Assembly (NCBI GenBank): GCA_003242515.1
Contig: QGUS01000027.1
Location: 1-12,129, forward strand
Origin: Actinomycetota bacterium
GTDB taxonomy: Bacteria > Actinomycetota > Acidimicrobiia > Spongiisociales > ZC4RG35
Direction: 5' to 3'
Length of the DNA stretch: 12,129 nt
Notes under the pieces: generated by a model
Databases searched by the model: none
Told to the model about the DNA's origin: nothing
Seen by the model: the letters and a program-made list of their open reading frames with translations, nothing else
Made by a program: the position numbers and the translations under genes
In this document: positions 5,930 through 12,129 of the stretch, piece by piece
Layout: every line of letters begins with the position of its first letter
Position numbering within the stretch: position 1 is the stretch's first letter

Positions 5930-7891
5930 ATGGGCACCGAGAACTTCGACCGAGCCGCAGCCGAAGAGCTCGCGGTCAAGACGATCCGGGGACTGGCGAT
6001 GGACGCCGTCCAGAAGGCCAACAGCGGCCACCCCGGCATGCCGATGGGGATGGCCGACATCGCCGTCACCCTGTGGACCCGCTTCCTGGTCGTCGACCCG
6101 GACGACCCTGCCTGGCCGGACCGTGACCGTTTCGTGCTCTCCAACGGCCACGGGTCGATGCTCCTCTACTCGCTGCTCCACCTGGCCGGCTTCCCGGTCT
6201 CGATGGACGACATCAGGTCGTTCCGGCAGTGGGGCAGCCATACCGCCGGCCACCCGGAGATCGACCATCACCTCGGCATCGAGATGACCACCGGCCCGCT
6301 CGGCCAGGGCTTCGGCACCGCCGTCGGCATGGCCCTCGCCGAGGCACACCTCCGGGAGCGCCTCGGAGCCGACCTGGTCGACCACTGGACCTACGCCTTC
6401 GTCTCCGACGGCGACCTCATGGAGGGCATCTCCTACGAGGCGGCGTCGCTGGCGGGCCACTTCGGGCTCGGCCGCCTCGTCTACCTCTACGACGACAACC
6501 AGATCTCCATCGACGGGGCCACGACGATCACCTTCGGCGACGACGTGCCCGGGCGCTTCGAGGCGGTCGGCTGGCACACCCTCACCGTCGACGGCCACGA
6601 CCGCGAGGCGATCGCCCAGGCGATCGCGGAGGCCCGCTCGGTCGAGGACCGGCCCTCCCTCATCTGCTGCAAGACCCGCATCGGCAAGGGCGCCCCGAAC
6701 CTCGAGGGCAGCCCGAAGTCGCATGGCAGCCCGCTCGGCGCCGACGAGATCCGCGGGGCCAAGGAGGCCATGGGCTTCGACCCTAACACCGACTTCTTCG
6801 TGGACCCGGCCGTCTACGAGTTCTTCTCGCAGGCGATGGAACGCGGCCGGGAGGCCCACGCCGCCTGGCGGCAGCGGCTGGAGGCCGCCCCCGAGGACAA
6901 GAAGGCCCTCTGGGCGCAGCTCCACGACCCGGCCCCGGTGAGGCTGGAGGGCAGGGCGATCGAGCCGGGCAAGGCGATGGCCACCCGGGCGTCGTCGGGC
7001 GCCCTCTTCCCCGAGATCGCCGAGAAGTGCCCCGGGTTCATCGGCGGCGCCGCCGACCTGGCCGAGTCCACCAAGACCGTCATCGAGCACGGTCGGCTCT
7101 TCTCCAGGACCGACCGGGCTGCCCGGGACATCCCGTTCGGCATCCGCGAGCACGCCATGGGGACCATCGTCAACGGGATGGCGGTCCACGGCGGCCTCAA
7201 GCCGTATGGCGCCACCTTCTTCGTCTTCTCCGACTACATGCGACCGGCGGTGCGTCTCTCCGCGCTGATGAAGGCGCCGTCGATCTGGGTCTGGACCCAC
7301 GACTCGGTGTTCCTCGGCGAGGACGGGCCGACCCACCAGCCGATCGAGCACCTGGCGTCCCTCCGGGCCATGCCCGACCTGTGGGTGATCCGCCCCGCCG
7401 ACGCCAACGAGACCCGGCAGGCGTGGGAGATCGCCCTCAACCGCCAGGACGGGCCGGTCGGTCTGGCGCTCACCCGCCAAAACGTTCCCGACCTCGGCCT
7501 GCCCGCCGACGGGGTCTCCCGGGGCGGCTATGTGGTGCGTGACGGGTCGGACGTGACCCTGGTCGCCACCGGTTCGGAGGTCTGGGTGGCCGTGGAGGCC
7601 GCGGCGGCGCTCGAGGCCGAGGGCATCTCGGCCCGGGTCGTGTCCCTCCCCTGTTGGGAGCTGTTCTTCGAGCAGCCCGAGGAGTACCGGAAGCAGGTGC
7701 TCGGCGACGCCCCCAGGGTCTCCATCGAGGCGGCGTCGACCTTCGGCTGGGAGCGGATCGTCGGCGAGGACGGCCTCAAGATCGGCATCGACCACTTCGG
7801 GGCCTCCGCACCCGACAAGGTCATCGCCGAGAAGTTCGGGCTCACGCCGGACGCCGTGGCGGCGAAGGTGAAGGAGTTCATCCGGGCATGA
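5930..7891 (+). CDS. tkt: transketolase
   Basis: A thiamine-diphosphate enzyme of the non-oxidative pentose phosphate pathway, moving two-carbon units between sugar phosphates in the cytosol. The 653 residues are full length for the family. The pyrophosphate domain starts with KTIRGLAMDAVQKANSGHPG (18-37) and SNGHGSMLLY. The ThDP/metal motif runs from SDGDLMEG (159-166) to N190. The pyrimidine domain contains PFGIREHAMG with the catalytic glutamate E407, plus DSVFLGEDGPTHQPIEHL and RPADANET. The C-terminal domain has LVATGSEV and the ending DHFGASAPDKVIAEKFGLT. The ATG at 5930 follows a TAnnnT box by 7 nt and the protein starts where relatives start. An open frame continues upstream through the repair gene but is a shadow. 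The stop overlaps the start of the next gene as ATGA, so the two are translationally coupled. No transaldolase or zwf lies next to it in the window. Confidence 0.97.
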   Translation: MGTENFDRAAAEELAVKTIRGLAMDAVQKANSGHPGMPMGMADIAVTLWTRFLVVDPDDPAWPDRDRFVLSNGHGSMLLYSLLHLAGFPVSMDDIRSFRQWGSHTAGHPEIDHHLGIEMTTGPLGQGFGTAVGMALAEAHLRERLGADLVDHWTYAFVSDGDLMEGISYEAASLAGHFGLGRLVYLYDDNQISIDGATTITFGDDVPGRFEAVGWHTLTVDGHDREAIAQAIAEARSVEDRPSLICCKTRIGKGAPNLEGSPKSHGSPLGADEIRGAKEAMGFDPNTDFFVDPAVYEFFSQAMERGREAHAAWRQRLEAAPEDKKALWAQLHDPAPVRLEGRAIEPGKAMATRASSGALFPEIAEKCPGFIGGAADLAESTKTVIEHGRLFSRTDRAARDIPFGIREHAMGTIVNGMAVHGGLKPYGATFFVFSDYMRPAVRLSALMKAPSIWVWTHDSVFLGEDGPTHQPIEHLASLRAMPDLWVIRPADANETRQAWEIALNRQDGPVGLALTRQNVPDLGLPADGVSRGGYVVRDGSDVTLVATGSEVWVAVEAAAALEAEGISARVVSLPCWELFFEQPEEYRKQVLGDAPRVSIEAASTFGWERIVGEDGLKIGIDHFGASAPDKVIAEKFGLTPDAVAAKVKEFIRA

Positions 7892-9210
7892 GGACGGCTG
7901 ACGCCGTCGTCATCGGCGCCGGCATCGCCGGGGTGTCCGTCGCCCACCAGCTCGCCGCCCGCCGCGGCATGGGCGACGTCGTCGTCGTCGACCCCCGGCC
8001 GCCGCTGACGCTGACCTCCGACAAGTCCACCGAGTGCTACCGCAACTGGTGGCCGCACGAGCCGATGGTGGGCCTGATGAACCGGTCCATCGACCTCCTC
8101 GAGGAGTTCCACGAGGAGTCGGGCGGTGCGTTCCACCTCAATCGCCGCGGGTACCTGTTCGTCACCGCCGACTTCGTACGCCTCGCCGTGATGCAGGGCC
8201 AGGCCGACATCATCTCCTCGTTCGGGGCCGGGGACGCCCGCCGGCATCCCGGGCCGGTGCCCTATGGCGACCAGCCGGACGGGGTCGACATCCTCGACCC
8301 TTCGGAGCTCGCACGCCACTTCCCCTACATCACCCCGGACGCGGTGGGAGCGGTCCATGTCCGCCGCGCAGGGTGGTTCGGCGCGCAGCAGCTCGGGGCG
8401 TGGATGCTGGAGGAGGCCGAACGCCACGGCGCCACGCGGATCGTCGACGAGGTCGTCGGCATCGACGTCTCGGGCGAGAAGGTGACAGGGGTGCGACTCG
8501 CCTCGGGCGAGGCCATCTCCGCCCCGGTCGTGGTGGTGGCCGCCGGCCCGATGAGCCGTCGGGTGGCGGCCATGGCGGGCCTCGACCTGCCGCTCCGGTC
8601 GGAGCTCCACCTCAAGGTCGCCTTCCGGGACCACCTCGGCGTCATCCCGAGGGAGGCCCCGATGGTGATCTGGTCGGACCCCCAGGAGATCGACTGGACC
8701 GACGAGGAGCGCGAGGCCCTGGCGGAGGAGGGGCGTGACGACCTGCTCGGCCCCATGCCCATCTACTGCCACGGCCGGCCCGAGGGCGGCCAGGGATCAC
8801 AGTGGTTCCTGGCGCTCTGGGAGTACCACGGCCACGTCTACGACGACCCCGTGTACCCGCTACCCGACGACCCGCTCTACCCGGAGGCGGTGATCCGGGG
8901 GCTGACCCGGATGATCCCCGGCCTGAGTGCGTACCGGGACCACCTGCCCGAGGCGAGGGTGGACGGCGGGTACTACACGAAGACCCGGGAGAACCGCCCG
9001 CTGGTCGGCCCGGCCGGGCCGGACGGGCTGTACCTGGCGTGCGCCTACTCCGGGTTCGGGGTGATGGTGGCGTGCGGAGCCGCCGACCTGGTCGCCGACC
9101 ACGTCACGGGGGCTCCCCTGCCCGACTACGCCCCGACCTTCCTCCTCAGCCGCTACGACGACCCGGAGTACCAGGAAGAGATCGACCGCCTGGAGTCGGG
9201 TCAGCTCTGA
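7888..9210 (+). CDS. FAD-dependent oxidoreductase (DAO family, sarcosine-oxidase-beta-like)
   Basis: A flavoprotein of 440 residues, probably oxidising an amine or amino acid in the cytoplasm; the substrate is not identifiable. The N-terminal Rossmann dinucleotide motif is VVIGAGIAGVSVAHQLA (GxGxxG at 10-15). STECYRNWWPHEPM and RRGYLFVT follow, as in sarcosine-oxidase/glycine-oxidase-like proteins. The second FAD-contacting region near the C-terminus is TRENRPLVGP, then YSGFGVMVACGAADLVADHV. ATG 7888 overlaps the transketolase stop (ATGA) and has AAGGAG 11 nt upstream, so it is expressed as the second gene of that operon. A convergent hairpin follows. Coupling to transketolase is not a standard pathway arrangement; whether it has metabolic meaning is open. 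Confidence 0.88.
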   Translation: MRTADAVVIGAGIAGVSVAHQLAARRGMGDVVVVDPRPPLTLTSDKSTECYRNWWPHEPMVGLMNRSIDLLEEFHEESGGAFHLNRRGYLFVTADFVRLAVMQGQADIISSFGAGDARRHPGPVPYGDQPDGVDILDPSELARHFPYITPDAVGAVHVRRAGWFGAQQLGAWMLEEAERHGATRIVDEVVGIDVSGEKVTGVRLASGEAISAPVVVVAAGPMSRRVAAMAGLDLPLRSELHLKVAFRDHLGVIPREAPMVIWSDPQEIDWTDEEREALAEEGRDDLLGPMPIYCHGRPEGGQGSQWFLALWEYHGHVYDDPVYPLPDDPLYPEAVIRGLTRMIPGLSAYRDHLPEARVDGGYYTKTRENRPLVGPAGPDGLYLACAYSGFGVMVACGAADLVADHVTGAPLPDYAPTFLLSRYDDPEYQEEIDRLESGQL

Positions 9211-9229
9211 CCGGCCCCCATCCCCGGAA

Positions 9230-9251
9230 GGCCCTCTCCTGGCCGAGGGCC
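9230..9251. terminator. convergent hairpin terminator
   Basis: GGCCCTC (9230-9236) and GAGGGCC (9245-9251) make a 7-bp stem with an 8-nt loop in the 49-bp gap between two converging genes. There is no U-tract, which is common in high-GC actinobacteria; the hairpin could serve both directions. Confidence 0.6.
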
Positions 9252-9259
9252 GGGGGAGG

Positions 9260-10636
9260 TCAGTCACACGCCCCGGAGAGGCTGAGGCCGTCCGTGGCAC
9301 CGGAGGTGGGGTCCGCCAGCAGCGCCGCCGCCTCCCGCTGGATCCGCTCCAGGTCGTAGAAGGTCTTGTTGTCCACCCGCTCTGTCACGTAGTCGCGGTT
9401 GACGAGGAGCGCCCCGATCCGATCGGTGCTCAGCTTCGGGAGGATGTCGATGAAGTCGGCCAGGCGGTCGAGGGGGATGTCCGTCTCCAGGTGCTGGCGC
9501 ATCACGTCGACCAGCGCCCCGTAGCGCGCCAGCAACTCCATCGGGCTCGACTGCTCCAGTAGGGCGCCGAGCACGCAGCGCTGCCGGTTCATCCGGGCCC
9601 AGTCGTCGGCGTGGCGGCGGATACGGGCGTATGCCAGAGCCAGGTGGCCGTCGAGGTGCTGGCGTCCCGGCTCGATCACGACGTTCTCGATCGTCACCCC
9701 GTCCTCGTGCGGGTAGGTCTCGTCGACCACCCGGGCGGGCACGTCGATGGTCACGCCGCCCAGGGCGTCCACCAGGCCGACGAACCCCTGGAGGGAGACC
9801 ATGGCGTAGTACTGGATCTCCAGCCCGAGGAACTCCCCGATCGCCCGCTTCAGGGCGCGTGGCCCGGGGTCGCCCTCCCCCGGGTACCGGTCCGGGTGGT
9901 TGACCGCGTCCCACCAGAGGGCGTTGAGCAGGTCGGGGAAGCAGTGGCAGTCGTCATCCGGGCCGAACCCCTCGGGCAGCGGGAGCGAGTGGAGGTTGCG
10001 GGGCAGGGAGATCATCGCGGCGTCCCCCGTCTGGGGATCGACCGAGACGACGATCATCGTGTCGGTGCGGATTCCGGTCCGGTCGGGACCGACGTCGCTG
10101 CCGATGAGGAGGACGTTGAGCCGCTCCAGGCCGTCCCAGATGGGTGGCCGGGACCGGTCGGTCGTGGTCGTCTGGCCCGGCACGGTGCTGCCGGGGGTCG
10201 TCGGGACGGTCGGAGACGGGTCGTTGTCGAAGACGTCCCGGAGCAACGAGTACTGGGTGACCGTCAGGTAGCCGAGGGCGGCGTGGGGCACCACCAGCAC
10301 GAACGCCACGGCCAGCAGCGCCACCCTGGCCAGGGCGGGGTTCTCGCTCCTCGGCCGCCTCCGCCCGGCGACCAGACCATGGGCGTCGTAGGCGGCCCAG
10401 AGCCGGTAGGAGGCCAGCAGCAGGTTCCCGGCCATCACCAGCGACAGGCCGTCCGGGGACACCAGGACCTTCATCGCACCGACCTTGAGGAAGACGGCGA
10501 CGACGGCGAGAAGTGCGATCAGCGCCAGGTCGACGGCGAGCATGACCCGCCCGCGGCGCCGGTCGCCGGCGTAGATGTGCCCGAGACCCGGTATCAGCGC
10601 CGACAGCAGCGATGCGAGCCAGGGGCTTGGCGACAC
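9260..10636 (-). CDS. LytR-CpsA-Psr (LCP) family protein with multi-pass N-terminus
   Basis: LCP proteins transfer lipid-linked glycopolymers (teichoic-acid-like or arabinogalactan-type chains) to peptidoglycan on the outer face of the membrane. Numbering from GTG 10636 (458 aa), residues about 1-130 hold several hydrophobic segments, starting with ALIPGLGHIYAGDRRRG, a motif also seen in small TM2-like membrane proteins. A Thr/Pro-rich linker (about 138-160) follows. The LCP domain spans about 170-375: LNVLLIGSDVG, RTDTMIVVSVDP, ISLPRNL, and YARIRRHADDWARMNRQR with the arginines that bind the pyrophosphate. A CHC pair at 230-232 may form a disulfide. The usual single membrane helix is replaced by the multi-pass region. 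ATG 10678 would add 14 residues, but TACACT 7 nt before the GTG favours 10636. A convergent hairpin lies just past the stop. It is divergent from the ABC exporter. Confidence 0.88.
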   Translation of the reverse strand: MSPSPWLASLLSALIPGLGHIYAGDRRRGRVMLAVDLALIALLAVVAVFLKVGAMKVLVSPDGLSLVMAGNLLLASYRLWAAYDAHGLVAGRRRPRSENPALARVALLAVAFVLVVPHAALGYLTVTQYSLLRDVFDNDPSPTVPTTPGSTVPGQTTTTDRSRPPIWDGLERLNVLLIGSDVGPDRTGIRTDTMIVVSVDPQTGDAAMISLPRNLHSLPLPEGFGPDDDCHCFPDLLNALWWDAVNHPDRYPGEGDPGPRALKRAIGEFLGLEIQYYAMVSLQGFVGLVDALGGVTIDVPARVVDETYPHEDGVTIENVVIEPGRQHLDGHLALAYARIRRHADDWARMNRQRCVLGALLEQSSPMELLARYGALVDVMRQHLETDIPLDRLADFIDILPKLSTDRIGALLVNRDYVTERVDNKTFYDLERIQREAAALLADPTSGATDGLSLSGACD

Positions 10637-10643
10637 CCTGGCG

Positions 10644-10649
10644 AGTGTA
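10644..10649 (-). promoter_or_regulatory. -10 element, leaderless-type promoter of the LCP gene
   Basis: TACACT on the minus strand, exactly 7 nt before GTG 10636. If translation began at ATG 10678 the box would be intragenic and only 14 bp would separate the divergent genes. Confidence 0.5.
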
Positions 10650-10677
10650 CGAATCCTCCGGAACAACCCGGGCTGCA

Positions 10678-10683
10678 TAGCCT
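10678..10683 (+). promoter_or_regulatory. -10 element of the ABC exporter operon
   Basis: TAGCCT, 9 nt before ATG 10693 with no Shine-Dalgarno sequence. The same 9-nt spacing is seen for the DUF2804 gene. Confidence 0.4.
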
Positions 10684-10692
10684 GGGGCCGTC

Positions 10693-11427
10693 ATGGAACA
10701 GCAGCCGATGCCCGCGGATGTCGTCGTCGAGGGTGTGACGAAGCGGTTCCGCGACGTCACCGCCCTCGACTCGATCTCGGTCCGGTTCGGCCGGGGCGCC
10801 ACCGCCCTGCTGGGCCGCAACGGCGCCGGCAAGACCACGCTGATCAACCTGGTCTCGGGGGTCGTCTTTCCGACGCACGGCTCGATCACCGTCGGTGGTA
10901 GCCCGGTCGGCAGCCAGGAGGCCGCCGACCTGATCGCACGGCAGATGGAGCTGCCCACCACGGCCGGCTTCCTCGACGCCAAGCGCCTCCGGAGGATCTT
11001 CCGGCTCACCGACGATGAGTACGACCGCCTCGAGGAGCTGCTCTCCGAGTTCGCCGTCCCGGCCCGCCCCCACGGCAAGCTGTCGACGGGCAACCAGCTG
11101 AAGTTCGCCCTCTCGCTGGCGTTCGCCCGGAACCGGCCGATCCTGCTTCTCGACGAGCCGACCGCCGGACTCGACTTCTTCGGCGTCGACATCCTCACCC
11201 GGCTCATCCGGGAGCGGAGCGAGGCAGGGCAGACGACGCTCGTCGCCACCCACCAGCCGACGCTCACCCCGGAGCTGTTCGACCGGACCGTGGTCATCGA
11301 CCGCGGCCGCCTCCTCTACGACGGCGACCTCGACGGGATCCTGGGGATGGTCCCGGACGACGGGGAGGCGGCGACCACACGCCTCGCCAGTGCCATGGCC
11401 CGTCTGATCACGGGAGGTGGCGGATGA
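10693..11427 (+). CDS. ABC-2 type exporter, ATP-binding subunit
   Basis: The cytoplasmic ATPase of an export system, 244 residues. Walker A is GRNGAGKTT (41-49), the Q-loop glutamine is probably Q84, the signature is LSTGN (130-134, a weakened LSGGQ), Walker B is ILLLDEPTAGLD (150-161), and the switch histidine is H187 in VATHQP. A short C-terminal extension of about 30 residues follows the ATPase core. The stop overlaps the start of the next gene (ATGA), which encodes the membrane subunit, so this is a two-gene exporter operon. The substrate is unknown; drug, lipid or bacteriocin-immunity roles are all seen in the family. The divergent LCP gene hints at a cell-envelope role only by position. 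Confidence 0.92.
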   Translation: MEQQPMPADVVVEGVTKRFRDVTALDSISVRFGRGATALLGRNGAGKTTLINLVSGVVFPTHGSITVGGSPVGSQEAADLIARQMELPTTAGFLDAKRLRRIFRLTDDEYDRLEELLSEFAVPARPHGKLSTGNQLKFALSLAFARNRPILLLDEPTAGLDFFGVDILTRLIRERSEAGQTTLVATHQPTLTPELFDRTVVIDRGRLLYDGDLDGILGMVPDDGEAATTRLASAMARLITGGGG

Positions 11428-12129
11428 GGAACGTGAGGGCCCTCCTCGCCGCGGTCGCCCCCGGCTCTTTGGTGACGGCACTGGTCATCACGGCACTGCT
11501 CCTCCTGATGGGGCTCGGAAACGTCACCGCCGAGGCCGAGAACGCCCGCTGCCGGGCCGACGACTGGGCGCAGGCGATCGAGCACATCGAGAATGGAGCC
11601 ACCGACTATCAGGGGCGGTGCATGGGGATCAGCACCGGCGGGCCGGTGCCGGAGGACCTGCTCGAGGACTTCAGGGCGGAGGCCGACCTGGCACGCCGGG
11701 AGTTCGAGGAGGCGGCCGGGGCACTCGCCGCCGGCCAGTGGAAGCGCGCCGCCGACGCCACCGCTTCGTTCCCGCTCGTCTTCTTCGCCCTCTTCATGGG
11801 TGGCGTGATCACGGGATCGCCCATGGGCTCGGCCGTGGCGGCCTGGTCGCTGTCCAACGGGTGGACCCGCCGGGCCTGGATCCGCAACAGCCTGGTCCTG
11901 GCGGTGCTGGCGACCCTGGCGCTCTACCTGCTGGCGACCGTCGCCGGGGTGGTGATCATCCAGTCGTTCCTGGGCGGCGCCGGCATCGAGGCGGGGTTCC
12001 CGATGCCAGGGATCGAGGCGCTCCGTCCCCTGCCCGGCCTCCTCTACTTCACGATGCTGGGTGCGCTCGCCGGCCTGGTCCTGGGCAGGGGCGAACTGGC
12101 CGGCATGGTCGCCGTGGCGGTGACCCTCG
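11424..12129 (+). CDS. ABC-2 type permease subunit, 3' end missing
   Basis: The frame runs open from ATG 11424 off the right edge, giving 235 codons. A GGGAGG ribosome-binding site ends 6 nt upstream and the start overlaps the ATPase stop. Hydrophobic segments lie at about 13-33, 115-140, 155-180 and 205-223. Residues 34-112 form a large polar loop, probably extracytoplasmic, with an acidic helical part (EDLLEDFRAEADLARREFEE) and two cysteines (C43, C66) that may pair. AWSLSNGWTRRAWIRNS (140-156) is the cytoplasmic segment typical of ABC-2 permeases, where a short coupling stretch follows TM2. With the adjacent ATPase it forms the exporter. Strength rests on hydropathy and context more than on sequence motifs. 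Confidence 0.82.
   Translation, partial: MRNVRALLAAVAPGSLVTALVITALLLLMGLGNVTAEAENARCRADDWAQAIEHIENGATDYQGRCMGISTGGPVPEDLLEDFRAEADLARREFEEAAGALAAGQWKRAADATASFPLVFFALFMGGVITGSPMGSAVAAWSLSNGWTRRAWIRNSLVLAVLATLALYLLATVAGVVIIQSFLGGAGIEAGFPMPGIEALRPLPGLLYFTMLGALAGLVLGRGELAGMVAVAVTL

Noticed and set aside
5777..7795. Minus-strand open frame (672 codons) opposite transketolase
   Set aside because: It is a shadow of the tkt coding sequence with low-complexity composition and no motif.
7654..7887. N-terminal extension of the FAD oxidoreductase
   Set aside because: It lies in a shadow frame inside transketolase; the Rossmann motif begins right after ATG 7888, which has a ribosome-binding site.
11090..11110. 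Inactive ABC ATPase because the signature is LSTGN
   Set aside because: Walker A, Walker B with Glu, and the switch His are all intact. Signature variation of this kind is common in ABC-2 exporters.
1..12129. Mobile element, prophage, CRISPR array or tRNA
   Set aside because: No transposase or integrase motif, no spaced direct repeats, no cloverleaf-like segment and no composition break were seen.

Overview
The window is G+C-rich throughout (roughly 70% by eye), has no A/T-rich islands, and is packed with short intergenic gaps. Together with the gene families present (a DUF2804-type protein, an MFS_3-type exporter, a LytR-CpsA-Psr protein, TAnnnT -10 boxes sitting almost on the start codons), this suggests a chromosomal segment of a high-GC actinobacterium. 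An uncultured Acidimicrobiia-like lineage is my guess. I see no tRNA, rRNA, CRISPR array, insertion sequence or phage gene.

Layout. (1) 2-400, plus strand: the 3' part of a MOSC-domain protein cut by the window edge. (2) 445-2149, minus strand: a dienelactone-hydrolase-like protein that lacks the nucleophile residue, followed by a DUF2804-family gene broken twice (TGA replacing a conserved Trp codon, and a -1 slip in a G5 run). (3) 2209-3882, plus strand: an MFS exporter with the C-terminal soluble domain typical of its family, divergent from the hydrolase. (4) 3879-4556, minus strand: a membrane protein resembling an M50 (site-2) protease but with HGLGH in place of HExxH. It overlaps the exporter tail to tail through a shared CTAG. 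(5) 4613-5888, plus strand: an ECF-type sigma factor overlapping an O6-alkylguanine-DNA methyltransferase that carries an Ada-type four-cysteine zinc domain at its C-terminus, a permuted Ada without the AraC helix-turn-helix. (6) 5930-9210, plus strand: transketolase translationally coupled (ATGA) to an FAD-dependent amine/amino-acid oxidoreductase, ending in a convergent hairpin. (7) 9260-10636, minus strand: an LCP-family cell-wall glycopolymer transferase with an N-terminal multi-pass membrane region. (8) 10693 to the end, plus strand: an ABC-2 type exporter, ATPase plus the first 235 codons of its permease.

Two signals seem most worth following. The first is the sigma factor / permuted-Ada pair, possibly a split alkylation-response switch in which the sigma factor supplies the transcription role that Ada's HTH normally has. 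The second is a promoter architecture repeated through the window. Operon-leading genes lack a Shine-Dalgarno sequence and have TAnnnT exactly 7 nt (four genes) or 9 nt (two genes) before the start codon, as expected for leaderless mRNAs. Internal operon genes (methyltransferase, oxidoreductase, permease) instead have purine-rich ribosome-binding sites. This pattern was used to revise the starts of the hydrolase, the M50-like protein and the LCP protein.
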